Shown: positions 7,331 through 17,674, counted from the stretch's first letter. The stretch is DNA of 64,000 bases from Selenomonas sp. (GCF_022771645.1 NZ_JALFCU010000064.1:20338-84337), one strand, 5' to 3'. Translations and numbers: made by a program. The notes: generated by a model not told the origin, from the letters alone.

Positions 7331-8104
7331 ATGCCTGCCACGAACACCGCCGCACAACGTTATGAAATCGAAGACGACGACCTCCTGCTCGAACACCGCA
7401 TCGAAGCATATTGGGACGAGCGCAGCAAAGCGTTCTCCGCAAAGCGCCGCCGCGAGCTCGATGGTCCCGACGCCGCCGCGTGGCGGACGTATCTCCTGCG
7501 CGCGCTCGATCCCGTCTACTCCGACTTCTCCCGGCTGCGCGTGCTCGATGTCGGCACGGGCGCCGGCTTCTTCGCCATCCTCTTCGGCGAGATGGGCGCA
7601 AACGCGACTGGCATTGACCTCTCGCACGACATGATCCACGAGGCGAAAGTCAACAGCCTCGCCTACGGCGTGCCGGACCTCACGACGTTCGCCGTCGGCA
7701 ACGCGCAAGAACTCGCCTTCCCTGACGCGACGTTTGACATCGTCATCAGCCGCAACCTCACATGGACGCTGCCCGACGTCCCGCAGGCGTACCGCGAATG
7801 GGTGCGCGTGCTGAAGCCGGGCGGCATGTTCTTCAACTTCGACGCCGACCACCGCCACACGACGTGGGACGCGGCGAACACAAACGACGGCCTCGCCGCG
7901 CAGAAGCTCGCCGAGTGCAACGCCATCAAAGACGTGCTCGCCATCAACCGCCGCGAGCGCCCGCTTTGGGACAAAGCACAACTCGAACGCCTCGGCCTCA
8001 CCGTCGAGGCCACGCCCGACATCCGCCGCGCCGTCTACGTCGACCCGACCGTCCTCGTCGACGACATACCGATGTTCGCAATCTGCGGGCGGAAACCCGT
8101 TTGA
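7331..8104 (+). CDS. Class I SAM-dependent methyltransferase
   Basis: A 257-residue cytoplasmic methyltransferase. Motif I is VLDVGTGAGFFAILFGEMG, the acidic residue after strand 2 is in GIDLS, the motif after it is AQELAFPDATFDIVISRN, and the post-motif is RVLKPGGMFFNFD. The fold is the Methyltransf_11/25 type acting on small molecules. ATG 7331 follows GAAAGGAG with good spacing; an in-frame upstream extension would cross the palindrome and promoter. It is divergent from the nik-type importer and may modify a metal ligand or respond to the same signal. The substrate is unknown. Confidence 0.85.
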   Translation: MPATNTAAQRYEIEDDDLLLEHRIEAYWDERSKAFSAKRRRELDGPDAAAWRTYLLRALDPVYSDFSRLRVLDVGTGAGFFAILFGEMGANATGIDLSHDMIHEAKVNSLAYGVPDLTTFAVGNAQELAFPDATFDIVISRNLTWTLPDVPQAYREWVRVLKPGGMFFNFDADHRHTTWDAANTNDGLAAQKLAECNAIKDVLAINRRERPLWDKAQLERLGLTVEATPDIRRAVYVDPTVLVDDIPMFAICGRKPV

Positions 8105-8126
8105 AACCGCCATCGCATACAAAAAT

Positions 8127-8163
8127 GACAGCCGCTCGAACCAGTTTGCTTCGAGCGGCTGTC
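8127..8163. terminator. Bidirectional terminator between methyltransferase and LysR genes
   Basis: GACAGCCGCTCGAA (8127-8140) pairs perfectly with TTCGAGCGGCTGTC (8150-8163) across a 9-base loop. It lies between two convergent genes, with A-rich and T-rich flanks. Confidence 0.85.
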
Positions 8164-8164
8164 G

Positions 8165-9073
8165 TTATCTTGCGGCTTTCTCCCGTCCGATGCCTTCGCA
8201 GAACGCGAGGAACGCGCGGAGCGTCGGGGTGAGGTATTTGTTCTGGTGGCAAACGACGCGGAACGTGCGTTGGAAGCGGACGCCCGGGACGGTGAACGTC
8301 GTCACATCGCCGGCCGCGATGGCGGGCGCGGCGATGCGTTCCGAGAGCGCCGCGAGGCCGAGGTCCGCCGCGACGGCTTGGAGGATGGACGCGGAATTGT
8401 TGTAGACGCCCGCCGTCTCGTACGGCAGTTCCCCGGCCTGCATGACGGCCTCGAACAGCGCCCGCGTGCCGCTGCCCTCCTCGCGCAGGAGGAACGGCGC
8501 GCCTGCAATCGCTTCACGCGGCACCGTACCTGCGAGTCCGCGCGCGGGCGACGCGAGGAGCACGAGCTCGTCGACGAGGAACGGCTTTGCCGTCAGCTGC
8601 GCGGAATGCACGTCGCCCTCGATGACCTCGACGTCGCCCTCGATGAGCGCGACGTCGAGGTCATCGGCGAGCAGCCGCTGCTCGAGGTCGTGCGTGTTCG
8701 CGATGCGCGAAAAGATCGGCACATCTGGATGCGTGGCGCGGAACTCGGCGAGCATCGGCACGAAGACGCTCTCGCCGATGGAGAGCGTCGCGCCGACGGC
8801 GAGCGGCCCGCGCTCGGCGAAGCCACGCATGGCCTCGCCCGCCTGATGCTCGAGCGACAAGATGTGCGTCGCGTAGCCGTAGAGCGCACGGCCGGCGGAT
8901 GTCAGGTGCAACTGCCGCCCGATGCGGTCAAAGAGCGCCGTGCCGTAATGCTCCTCGAGCTCGCGCACGGCCTGGCTCACGGACGGCTGGGAGATGTGGA
9001 GCTCGCCCGCCGCCGCCGTCATGGATAAGAGACGGCAGACCGTCTGGAAAATGCGGAAATGGCGCAGCGTCAT
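8165..9073 (-). CDS. LysR-family regulator next to yeiH
   Basis: A 302-residue LysR regulator. Residues 1-60 form the winged helix-turn-helix (MTAAAGELHISQPSVSQAVRE, LFDRIGRQLHLTSAGRALY). A LysR substrate-binding domain follows, containing FLLREEGSGTRALFEAVM, which resembles the CysL/YeiE group. It is encoded 47 bases behind the YeiH-like exporter on the same strand; YeiE/YeiH-type pairs are known elsewhere, so it probably controls the yeiH promoter, where a CTATAGG-N6-CCTATAG site fits a LysR box. Confidence 0.88.
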   Translation of the reverse strand: MTLRHFRIFQTVCRLLSMTAAAGELHISQPSVSQAVRELEEHYGTALFDRIGRQLHLTSAGRALYGYATHILSLEHQAGEAMRGFAERGPLAVGATLSIGESVFVPMLAEFRATHPDVPIFSRIANTHDLEQRLLADDLDVALIEGDVEVIEGDVHSAQLTAKPFLVDELVLLASPARGLAGTVPREAIAGAPFLLREEGSGTRALFEAVMQAGELPYETAGVYNNSASILQAVAADLGLAALSERIAAPAIAAGDVTTFTVPGVRFQRTFRVVCHQNKYLTPTLRAFLAFCEGIGREKAAR

Positions 9074-9120
9074 GTCGTTGTCTCCCTTCTTTTCTTACAA
9101 GTTACATTACCAGTTCACCA

Positions 9121-10233
9121 TCAAAAGAACGTCTTCACGATGCCGTACGCCAGCACGACGAGCACGCATGAGCAGCAGAACGAGCTCGCGAGCGGGCGCA
9201 CGCCTTTTTTCGCGACGACGGAGAAATTCACGTTGAGCCCGAGCGCAGCCATCGCCATGCCGAGCAGCAGATACGCGAGCGTCACGAGGCTGTCCGTGAA
9301 TGCCGCGATGGCCGGGACATACGAGCCGACGGCGCTCGCAAGCAGGAAGCCGCCCATGAACCACGGAATCGGCACGTTTTTCACATGGGCGAAGAAGCCG
9401 CCGTGCCCTGCGCTTCCCTGTGCGCCCGCGTCCTCCGCCTCGATATCCGTTTCGACAGTGACGCCGTCCGTTCCTGCCAGGATCGCGCGCTTTTCCCGCG
9501 TGACAGCGCGATGCGCTTCGACGACGCCGACGAGGATCGCAACCGGCGCGAGCAGCAGCACGCGCGAGAGCTTCGCGACGATCGCCGCATCCGTGCCGGC
9601 TGCGCCCGCCGCGCCGCCCGCCGCGACGGCGTGCGCGATCTCATGCAGCGAGAGGCCGGCGAGCGTGCCGAACTGCGCCTCGGAGAAACCGAGCACCGGC
9701 TGCAGCGTCACGAGCACGAGCGTGAACGCCGTGCCGAGGATGGCGACGCACGCGACGGCGAGCACGGAATCGTCCGCTTTCGCCTTCGCTGCGCCCGAGA
9801 CGCCCATGACGGCCGCCGCGCCGCAAATCGACGAGCCGCACGCCGTCAGCACAGCGAGCGTGTGCTCGACGCCGAAAAGTTTTCGCGCGACGATGTAATT
9901 CATCGCGACCATGACCGTCACGACGACGACGGCCGCCATGAGGCTCTTCAGCCCCGCGCCCATGAGCAGCACGAGGTTCAGCTTGAAGCCGAGGAGGATG
10001 ATGCCCGCGCGCAAAAACTTGTTCGCGATGAACGGCGTTGATGCGCGCGCCGCGTCGCGCACGCGCGTCAAAAGCTGGAGCGCCATGCCGAGGAGCAGCG
10101 CAATCACGAGCGCGCCGACGAGCGAAAAGCCCGGCAGCTTTGCGAGCTGCTGCCCGCCAACGGAGCAGGCGAGCGTGACGACGAGCCCCGCCGCCCAGAG
10201 CGGATGATGAAGGAACGATGAAATGCGTGTCAT
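9121..10233 (-). CDS. yeiH: YeiH/UPF0324-family membrane protein (putative sulfate exporter family)
   Basis: A 370-residue polytopic protein with about ten membrane segments. Family landmarks are LRAGIILLGFKLNL, LTACGSSICGAAAVMGV and SLHEIAHAVAAGGAAG. Proteins of this family are annotated as putative sulfate or sulfonate-product exporters, but function is poorly established. A hydrophilic loop (about residues 255-285, acidic) separates the last segments. Start ATG 10233 follows the SD GGGAGG, which is buried in a hairpin (10241-10298), so translation may be controlled. Same strand as the LysR gene downstream. Confidence 0.85.
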   Translation of the reverse strand: MTRISSFLHHPLWAAGLVVTLACSVGGQQLAKLPGFSLVGALVIALLLGMALQLLTRVRDAARASTPFIANKFLRAGIILLGFKLNLVLLMGAGLKSLMAAVVVVTVMVAMNYIVARKLFGVEHTLAVLTACGSSICGAAAVMGVSGAAKAKADDSVLAVACVAILGTAFTLVLVTLQPVLGFSEAQFGTLAGLSLHEIAHAVAAGGAAGAAGTDAAIVAKLSRVLLLAPVAILVGVVEAHRAVTREKRAILAGTDGVTVETDIEAEDAGAQGSAGHGGFFAHVKNVPIPWFMGGFLLASAVGSYVPAIAAFTDSLVTLAYLLLGMAMAALGLNVNFSVVAKKGVRPLASSFCCSCVLVVLAYGIVKTFF

Positions 10234-10240
10234 AAAAGAA

Positions 10241-10298
10241 AACCTCCCGTAATTGAGTTCGCTTTTCGATTTGTGCTGAACTCAGTATACGGGAGGTT
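10241..10298 (-). promoter_or_regulatory. Leader hairpin of yeiH that contains the Shine-Dalgarno site
   Basis: On the minus strand AACCTCCCGTA (10288-10298) pairs with TACGGGAGGTT (10241-10251), and inside it TGAGTTC (10278-10284) pairs with GAACTCA (10254-10260). The SD GGGAGG is in the 3' arm. The stem is followed by TTTTCTTTT and then the ATG, so it looks both like an intrinsic terminator and like an SD lock. Confidence 0.7.
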
Positions 10299-10304
10299 TC
10301 TTGA

Positions 10305-10352
10305 TATGTAAAATACATAGGTTTGATGATTTCTATAGGTGTTTGCCTATAG
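10305..10352 (-). promoter_or_regulatory. Two palindromes upstream of yeiH, likely LysR sites
   Basis: CTATAGG (10333-10339) and CCTATAG (10346-10352) form a perfect inverted repeat with a 6-base centre, and TATGTA-AAA-TACATA lies at 10305-10319, nearer the expected promoter. Two sites spaced about 30 bp are typical of LysR recognition and activation sites. No convincing -35 box is seen, which fits an activator-dependent promoter. Confidence 0.55.
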
Positions 10353-10388
10353 ATTTTTGGAACAGCATGTGTGCGCCGCCCGCATCCC

Positions 10389-10748
10389 TCACCCTTTCGC
10401 GATGCTGACGACTTCGTAGCCGCTGCCTGCGAGCGCGGTCTTGATCTCGTCATCGCTGACGTCGCGCGTCATCTTGACGGTCGCCTGGTTGCGGTGGAGG
10501 TTCACCTGCGCCGCTGCGCCGTCGATGTCGTCGAGCAGCATCTCGACGCGGTTCTTGCAGTTGCCGCACGTCATGCCGGAGATCTTGACGACCTTCTCGC
10601 CGACGATCGGGCCGCTCAGTTTCTTCTCGGGCACGCGCGGCGCCTCCGTGCCGCAACAACTTGTCTCGCCCTTGAAGAGTTTGTAGATGTGCTTCGCCGC
10701 AACGCCGAGGCAGGCGAGCACGATGAGGCCAACGAGTGCAGTAGTCAT
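10389..10748 (-). CDS. Membrane-anchored heavy-metal-associated (HMA) domain protein
   Basis: A 119-residue protein: an N-terminal membrane helix (TALVGLIVLACLGVAAKHIY), a short linker with a CC pair (SCCGT), then an HMA domain from about residue 50 with the metal-binding motif GMTCGNC and typical NLHRNQATVKM and EVVSIAKG elements. Copper(I) is the usual ligand of this motif. The anchor distinguishes it from soluble CopZ. ATG 10748 is used; an in-frame ATG at 10760 touches the AGAGG sequence and cannot use it. It is a single-gene unit with a strong promoter; no copper ATPase is adjacent. Confidence 0.82.
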   Translation of the reverse strand: MTTALVGLIVLACLGVAAKHIYKLFKGETSCCGTEAPRVPEKKLSGPIVGEKVVKISGMTCGNCKNRVEMLLDDIDGAAAQVNLHRNQATVKMTRDVSDDEIKTALAGSGYEVVSIAKG

Positions 10749-10781
10749 AATGAAAATCATCCTCTCTTATTTGTTGGTTTC

Positions 10782-10810
10782 GTTATACACCAACTGAGAG
10801 TGAATGTCAA
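10782..10810 (-). promoter_or_regulatory. Promoter of the HMA protein gene with flanking inverted repeat
   Basis: TTGACA (10805-10810) and TATAAC (10782-10787) are 17 bases apart on the minus strand. GTTGGT and ACCAAC flank the -10 box as an inverted repeat, a plausible repressor site. Confidence 0.75.
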
Positions 10811-10853
10811 TCCATCGGTCGTCATGCGACGCATCCCCGCGGGAAAAATTTGA

Positions 10854-10882
10854 TTGACAATAACTTTCGCGAATGATATGAT
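10854..10882 (+). promoter_or_regulatory. Promoter of the orphan cobalamin-riboswitch RNA
   Basis: TTGACA (10854-10859), 17 bases, TATGAT (10877-10882). Transcription would begin near 10889, about 40 bases before the aptamer. Confidence 0.8.
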
Positions 10883-10928
10883 AGCGGCATCGAGAGAAGT
10901 CAAATACAACTACAACTTCATACGATTG

Positions 10929-11090
10929 GATCAGGTGTCGCAAGACTCAATAGAGAAGCCGGTCAATGCCGGCGCGGTCCCGCCACTGTATCAGCGAGTG
11001 CTCTGCAAACAACGTCACTGGAGATGGAAAAGCATCTCTGGGAAGGCGCAGCAGCATGATGACCTGGAGCCAGGAGAACTGCCTGATCGA
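10929..11090 (+). promoter_or_regulatory. Cobalamin (B12) riboswitch aptamer
   Basis: Conserved elements in order: GGATCAGG closing P1, AATAGAGAAGCCGGT, GCCGGCGCGGTCCCGCCACT, TCTGGGAAGGCGCAGCA, and the B12 box AGCCAGGAGAACTGCC. CCTGATCG at the end pairs back to the start. These match the cobalamin riboswitch consensus in order and spacing. Confidence 0.9.
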
Positions 11091-11189
11091 CGATCACCGT
11101 TTGACCCGCGAGCGATGGGGATGGGGATTCCAGACACGACAGATTCCAGGCGGCAGACCTGGGACGCATAGAACTGGATGTTTCATACG

Positions 11190-11221
11190 ACGACCCTTTT
11201 CCCACGCAGGAAAAGGGTCGT
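11190..11221 (+). terminator. First hairpin after the riboswitch
   Basis: ACGACCCTTTTCC pairs with GGAAAAGGGTCGT across CACGCA, a 13-bp perfect stem. The following T run is short (TTTCC), so it may be a leaky terminator or expression platform. Confidence 0.6.
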
Positions 11222-11316
11222 TTCCGTCTGACGAAAGGTTTTCTCGGCGGCATTCAGCACCGCTGAGGAATTTTGCTCATATTTCATTCAGTTCTATCGT
11301 CTCCGCGTGAGACAGG

Positions 11317-11345
11317 GCTCCGGATGTCCGGGGCTTTTTCTTTTT
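11317..11345 (+). terminator. Distal terminator of the orphan B12 RNA
   Basis: GCTCCGG pairs with CCGGGGC (one G-T pair) around ATGT and is followed by TTTTTCTTTTT. Confidence 0.75.
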
Positions 11346-11373
11346 GCCCGGAAGCATCGCATTTCGGCCATGC

Positions 11374-12273
11374 TTACGCCGTTGGCCGCCCATCCTCTCC
11401 CGCGAAATGCGCGAGGACGAATTGCTGGAACGTCAGCGCGGCGGGCGTGAGCGGCTTCGTGCGGTTCCAGGCGATGCCGACGGCGCGCTTGCAGACGGGG
11501 AACGCAATCGGCAGGTAGACGATGCCGAGGTGCTCGATGCCGGGGATGTTCGGGATGATGCTGACGCCGAGCTTCGCGGCGACGAGGCTCGCGAGCGTGT
11601 TGACGTCATCGCCTTCGAAGACAATCTGCGGATGGCTGCCCGCGAGCTCGAACGACTGGTCGACGAGCGTGCGCAGGCTGTAGTTCGGCTTCAGCGTGAT
11701 GAGGGGCTCCGCCTCGATGTCCTTGAGCGTCACGCTCTCTTGCGCGGCGAGCGGATGATCTTTCGGCACGGCGACGAAGAGCTCCTCGCTCCAAAGGTAC
11801 ATCCACGCGATGTTCTCCGCCGTCGTCATCGTCGAGCAGAGGCAGAGGTCGGTCTTGCCGCGCGCGAGCTGCCGCATGAGGTATTTGCTGTTGTGCTGGT
11901 TCAGCTGGATGCGGATGTCGGGGTGCTGCGCGTGGAACTCGGCAAGCAGCATCGGCAGCAGGTAGCCGCCGAACGAATGGAAGAACGAGAGGTTCACAAC
12001 GCCCGCGTCCTCCGGTTTTCCATCGGCGAGCTCGCGTTTCGCCGCCGCGAGCTCGCGCAGCACGCGGTCGACGTGATAGAGGAAATGCTCGCCGGCCGTC
12101 GTGAGCTCGGCGCTGCGCGCATGGCGCACAAAGAGCGGCGTGCCGAGCTCGGCTTCGAGCTTCGCGATCGAGCGCGACAGCGCGGACTGCGAGACGTTGC
12201 ACTCCTCGGCCGCCTTCGTGAAATGGCGCACGCGCGCCATCGATTGAAAATATTGCAACTGCGAAATTTCCAT
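11374..12273 (-). CDS. LysR-family regulator divergent from an MFS transporter
   Basis: A 299-residue LysR regulator: winged helix at residues 1-60 (FTKAAEECNVSQSALSRSIA, LFVRHARSAELTTAGEHFL), then the effector domain. It starts at ATG 12273 after AAGGAG; a longer frame upstream lacks an SD. It is divergent from the MFS gene at 12664, the classical arrangement for a LysR protein controlling its neighbour. A palindrome covering the -10 box of the MFS promoter (12480-12494) would suit it. Effector unknown. Confidence 0.86.
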   Translation of the reverse strand: MEISQLQYFQSMARVRHFTKAAEECNVSQSALSRSIAKLEAELGTPLFVRHARSAELTTAGEHFLYHVDRVLRELAAAKRELADGKPEDAGVVNLSFFHSFGGYLLPMLLAEFHAQHPDIRIQLNQHNSKYLMRQLARGKTDLCLCSTMTTAENIAWMYLWSEELFVAVPKDHPLAAQESVTLKDIEAEPLITLKPNYSLRTLVDQSFELAGSHPQIVFEGDDVNTLASLVAAKLGVSIIPNIPGIEHLGIVYLPIAFPVCKRAVGIAWNRTKPLTPAALTFQQFVLAHFAGEDGRPTA

Positions 12274-12468
12274 GAGATTGCTCCTTGCATCTTGCAAATC
12301 ATGTATCCAATGTATGCACCGCATTCATAAATCGCCGACCGGCGTTTGATGAACGCGATGCATTTTTCTTTGCAAGACGTGGTGTTTCCGTGCTTGCGTC
12401 CCCTATTCTACCACATTTTGGGGCAAGCATTATGCATCATGCTCATAACGTCTATGGAAATGTTGCAT

Positions 12469-12497
12469 TGGATTCTTTGATAACCCGTGGTTATAAT
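12469..12497 (+). promoter_or_regulatory. Promoter and operator of the MFS gene
   Basis: The -10 box TATAAT is at 12492-12497 and a possible -35 TTGGAT at 12468-12473 (18-base spacer). ATAACC-CGT-GGTTAT (12480-12494) is a perfect inverted repeat reaching into the -10 box. The 390 bases between the two divergent genes otherwise show only an A/T-rich stretch and a TAGAAT box that could serve the LysR gene. Confidence 0.55.
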
Positions 12498-12663
12498 CAG
12501 AGCCACAAGCAAGGTGATTTTATTGAAACCGTCCGATTCCCTGCAAAGGGAACTGGGGCTCAGCGATGACGACATGGACGACCTGCTGCTCGAAGCAGCG
12601 CCGCGCGTCACGCGCCCCGGCACATCCGCAACCTGTTCCGTTCATCGAAAGGAGTCTTCCCAC

Positions 12664-13968
12664 ATGTCGACCGCATCCGCAGGGACCGCGCGCGCGAACA
12701 ACGCGCAACCGGGCCTCTGGAACCGCAATTATCTCTTCACGATCGCTGTGAACCTGCTCGTTTACAGCGTCCATTTCCTGCTCATGCTCTGGTCGACGGC
12801 GTACGCCATGGAGCACTTCGGCGCGTCGATCAGTCTCGCCGGCCTCGCGTCCGGGCTCTTCATCGTCGGCGCGCTCGTCGCGCGCATCCCGGCCGGCCGC
12901 TTCATTGATTTCGTCGGCCGCCGCCACATGTTCCTCGCAGGGTCGAGCCTCTTTTTCCTGCTCATCCTCGCGTACCTCGCCGCGCCGACGCTCGCCATCT
13001 TCATGGTCGTGCGCTTCGTGCACGGCGTGTCGTTCGGCATGACGTCGACGGCGGCGAGCACGATCGTCGCTGCGCTCATCCCGCTCGCGCAGATGGGTAC
13101 GGGCATCGGCTACTTCACGCTCGGCGTCACGATCGCCTCGGCCGTCGGCCCGTTCCTCGCCATGAACCTCACGGCGGCGCACGCGTATGTGCTTGGCATC
13201 GAGATCACGGCCGGCGCGGCGTTCGTCATTTTCCTGCTGTCGTTCCTCATCAAAGCGCCGGAGCGCGAGATCCTGCCGCAGGAAAAGGCGGACCTCAAGC
13301 GCGTGTCGTTCGACCGCTTCTTCGCCGTGAAGTCGCTCGCGATTTCGTTCATCGCGCTCATGGGCGGCGTCTGCTACTCGACGGTGCTGTCGTTCCTCGG
13401 CGCGTATACCAACAGCATCGGCGTCACGGGCATCGGCGCGACGTGCTTCTTCCTCTGCTTCGCGCTGACGTCGTTCATCAGCCGCCCGCTCACGGGGTAT
13501 CTCCTCGACCACTTCGGCGGCAACGTCGTCATTTATCCGTCGCTCCTCTCCATGGCTGTCGCCATGATGATCATCGCGAACGCCGCGAGCGATGTGCCGA
13601 TGCTCATCGGCGCGCTGTTCCTCGGCTTCGGCTACGGCACAGTCACGGCGTCCTGCCACGCGCTCGCCGTCCACTGCGCACCGATGCACCAGGTCGGCGT
13701 CGCGACGAGCACGTACTTCGTGCTCCTCGACTTCGGCATCGGCGTCGGCCCGTACACGCTCGGCAGTTTCGTGCCGTCGTTCGGCTTTTCCATCGTCTAC
13801 CTCGCCGCCGGCGCGCTCGCGCTCCTCGGCATGGGGCTCTACTACCTCCTGATCGCCCGCTACGGCCGCTTCACGCGCCATCAGATGGATCGCACGGCCG
13901 AGGCGAAAGCTATCGTCGCCCAGCGTCGCCAGCACTTCTACGAGGAAGCGCTCGCCGCCGGACGTTGA
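12664..13968 (+). CDS. Major facilitator superfamily transporter
   Basis: A 434-residue membrane transporter with twelve predicted helices. The MFS loop 2-3 motif appears as ARIPAGRFIDFVGRRHMFL and the second-half copy as RPLTGYLLDHFGGNVVI. The AraJ-like efflux group is the best guess; substrate unknown. ATG 12664 follows GAAAGGAG. The frame is open for about 47 further codons upstream (from a TTG near 12523, readable as LKPSDSLQRELGLSDDDMDD), so a leader peptide or N-terminal extension is possible, but the strong SD favours 12664. Divergent LysR gene probably regulates it. Confidence 0.87.
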   Translation: MSTASAGTARANNAQPGLWNRNYLFTIAVNLLVYSVHFLLMLWSTAYAMEHFGASISLAGLASGLFIVGALVARIPAGRFIDFVGRRHMFLAGSSLFFLLILAYLAAPTLAIFMVVRFVHGVSFGMTSTAASTIVAALIPLAQMGTGIGYFTLGVTIASAVGPFLAMNLTAAHAYVLGIEITAGAAFVIFLLSFLIKAPEREILPQEKADLKRVSFDRFFAVKSLAISFIALMGGVCYSTVLSFLGAYTNSIGVTGIGATCFFLCFALTSFISRPLTGYLLDHFGGNVVIYPSLLSMAVAMMIIANAASDVPMLIGALFLGFGYGTVTASCHALAVHCAPMHQVGVATSTYFVLLDFGIGVGPYTLGSFVPSFGFSIVYLAAGALALLGMGLYYLLIARYGRFTRHQMDRTAEAKAIVAQRRQHFYEEALAAGR

Positions 13969-13997
13969 TATCACTCTACTCTATCCCTTTTTTCCTG

Positions 13998-14029
13998 CCG
14001 CACGCGCACGCCGCGTGCGGTATTTTTTT
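13998..14029 (+). terminator. Terminator of the MFS gene
   Basis: CCGCACGCG pairs with CGCGTGCGG across CACGC and is followed by TATTTTTTT. Confidence 0.88.
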
Positions 14030-14129
14030 GTCGTCCCGTCTCCGATTCTGCTACCAACGAATCTGAAATTGTTGTAAAACAGACGTATTGAGAATCGCAA
14101 AACACTCCGCACGTCAAGGAGGAACCGAT

Positions 14130-16540
<2,411 letters not shown>

Positions 16541-16550
16541 ACCGTCCCAC

Positions 16551-16599
16551 AAAAAATCAGGAACCCAAAATGCTGATGCATTCGAGTTCCTGATTTTTT
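16551..16599. terminator. Bidirectional terminator between the kinase and SorC genes
   Basis: AAAAAATCAGGAAC (16551-16564) pairs with GTTCCTGATTTTTT (16586-16599); it serves two convergent genes. Confidence 0.85.
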
Positions 16600-16638
16600 C
16601 ATATCAACAAAGGCTAAGTGCCAGCCGTTCTTGGTTGT

Positions 16639-17577
16639 TCATTCATTGAGCAGGATCTTCGCCGTCTCTTCATCCGTGATCAGCACGTTGATGATCTTCC
16701 CGCGCAACGCGCCCATGATGGCCGGAACTTTTTCGCGTGAGGCGGCCATGCCGATGCTGTACGGGATGCCTTTGAGCTGCTCGAGGTCGATGGCGATCGT
16801 GCGGTCGGAGAACGGCGTCTCGACGGCATGGCCGTTGATGTCATAGAAGACGGAGCAGATTTCGCCGACGGCGCCCGTGTGCGCGAGCGATTCGATGGCC
16901 TCACGGCCGAAGCTGCCGGCCCAGACGAGGTTCGACGATTTCACCGGCGCGCCGATGCCGACGATGGCGATGGAGAGCTTCTGCCACATCGCCGAAATTT
17001 TTTCGTAGTTCACATCCTGCACGATGGCGTCGCGGATCTCGGCCGTCTTCGCGATGGCCGGCGCATAGATGTAATGACTGCGCCCACCAAATGCGCGCGC
17101 CATCTGGTAGCAGATCGTGTTGACGTGGTACTCGCTCTCGATGTTCTCCGGGCCGCCGTCAATCGGCACGAAATCGACGTCGGCCTGCGGCATGGCCTCC
17201 TGCTCGGCGTGTTGCGCGAGCTCGCGCACGGTCGTGCCCCACGCCATGCCGATAATCTGCCCGGGTGCAAGGATGCGGCGCAGGAGGTTGAGCCCGGCGC
17301 CGGCCATATTCTTCTTGATGACCTGCAGGTCGTAGCTCTTCGGCACGATGTACGATTCCTTGAGCCCGAAGCGCGCTTCCATCGCCGCCTCGAGCTCGTC
17401 GTACGAATCGTGCTCGACCGTGATCTTCACGAGCCCTTCCTTGCGCGCTTTTTTCAGATACTTGCTGACGGTCGTACGGTCGATGCCGATGCGCGTCGCG
17501 ATGTCGCTCTGCTTGAGCCCTTCCATATAATACATGTTGGCAACCTTCACGAGGATGCGCCGTTCCACGGGGGCCAT
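16639..17577 (-). CDS. SorC/DeoR-type sugar-binding transcriptional regulator of the glucitol genes
   Basis: A 312-residue regulator. The N-terminal helix-turn-helix (LKQSDIATRIGIDRTTVSKYLKKARKEGLVKI) is followed by the SorC sugar-binding domain with GMAWGTTVRELAQHA, VGIGAP and GICSVFYDINGHAVETP-like landmarks, related to sugar-phosphate isomerases. It lies directly downstream of the glucitol PTS operon but has its own promoter (17622-17650). The binding site ATTATCAC-N4-GTGATAAT near srlM and related half-sites near its own promoter suggest autoregulation and control of srl. Inducer probably a glucitol phosphate (inference). Confidence 0.87.
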   Translation of the reverse strand: MAPVERRILVKVANMYYMEGLKQSDIATRIGIDRTTVSKYLKKARKEGLVKITVEHDSYDELEAAMEARFGLKESYIVPKSYDLQVIKKNMAGAGLNLLRRILAPGQIIGMAWGTTVRELAQHAEQEAMPQADVDFVPIDGGPENIESEYHVNTICYQMARAFGGRSHYIYAPAIAKTAEIRDAIVQDVNYEKISAMWQKLSIAIVGIGAPVKSSNLVWAGSFGREAIESLAHTGAVGEICSVFYDINGHAVETPFSDRTIAIDLEQLKGIPYSIGMAASREKVPAIMGALRGKIINVLITDEETAKILLNE

Positions 17578-17621
17578 AGCCGTTCCTTCTTCCTATATCA
17601 CAGATGTGCAATTCTGTCACT

Positions 17622-17650
17622 ATTATAACAAAGTTGCCAATTCTTTTCAA
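17622..17650 (-). promoter_or_regulatory. Promoter of the SorC regulator
   Basis: TTGAAA (17645-17650), 17 bases, TATAAT (17622-17627) on the minus strand. TTGTCAC and GTGATAT half-sites nearby resemble the srl operators. Confidence 0.82.
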
Positions 17651-17674
17651 TTGTGACAATCTTTTGCACAATGT

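Larger units (their letters stand above)
10889..11345 (+). ncRNA. Orphan cobalamin-sensing RNA with its own terminators and no downstream gene
   Basis: This transcript of about 450 bases starts at the promoter at 10854-10882 and holds a cobalamin riboswitch (10929-11090). It then folds into a hairpin at 11190-11221, a hairpin near 11233-11257 (CTCGGCGG with CCGCTGAG), a small GTCTC/GAGAC stem, and a final terminator at 11317-11345. A long-range pair links ATAGAACTG (11168-11176) with CAGTTCTAT (11289-11297). The next gene on this side (LysR, 11374) is on the other strand, and no convincing reading frame with an SD is seen. The 625 bases between the HMA gene and that LysR gene are otherwise empty. 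Confidence 0.6.

Noticed and set aside
10966..11310. Reading frame of 114 codons through the B12 RNA
   Set aside because: It overlaps the aptamer core, has no SD, and the amino-acid sequence shows no protein-like pattern.
12520..13974. Open frame of 484 codons on the minus strand opposite the MFS gene
   Set aside because: Composition is Arg/Glu/Asp-rich as expected from the complement of GC-rich coding DNA; no SD and no recognisable domain, while the plus-strand frame is a clear MFS transporter.
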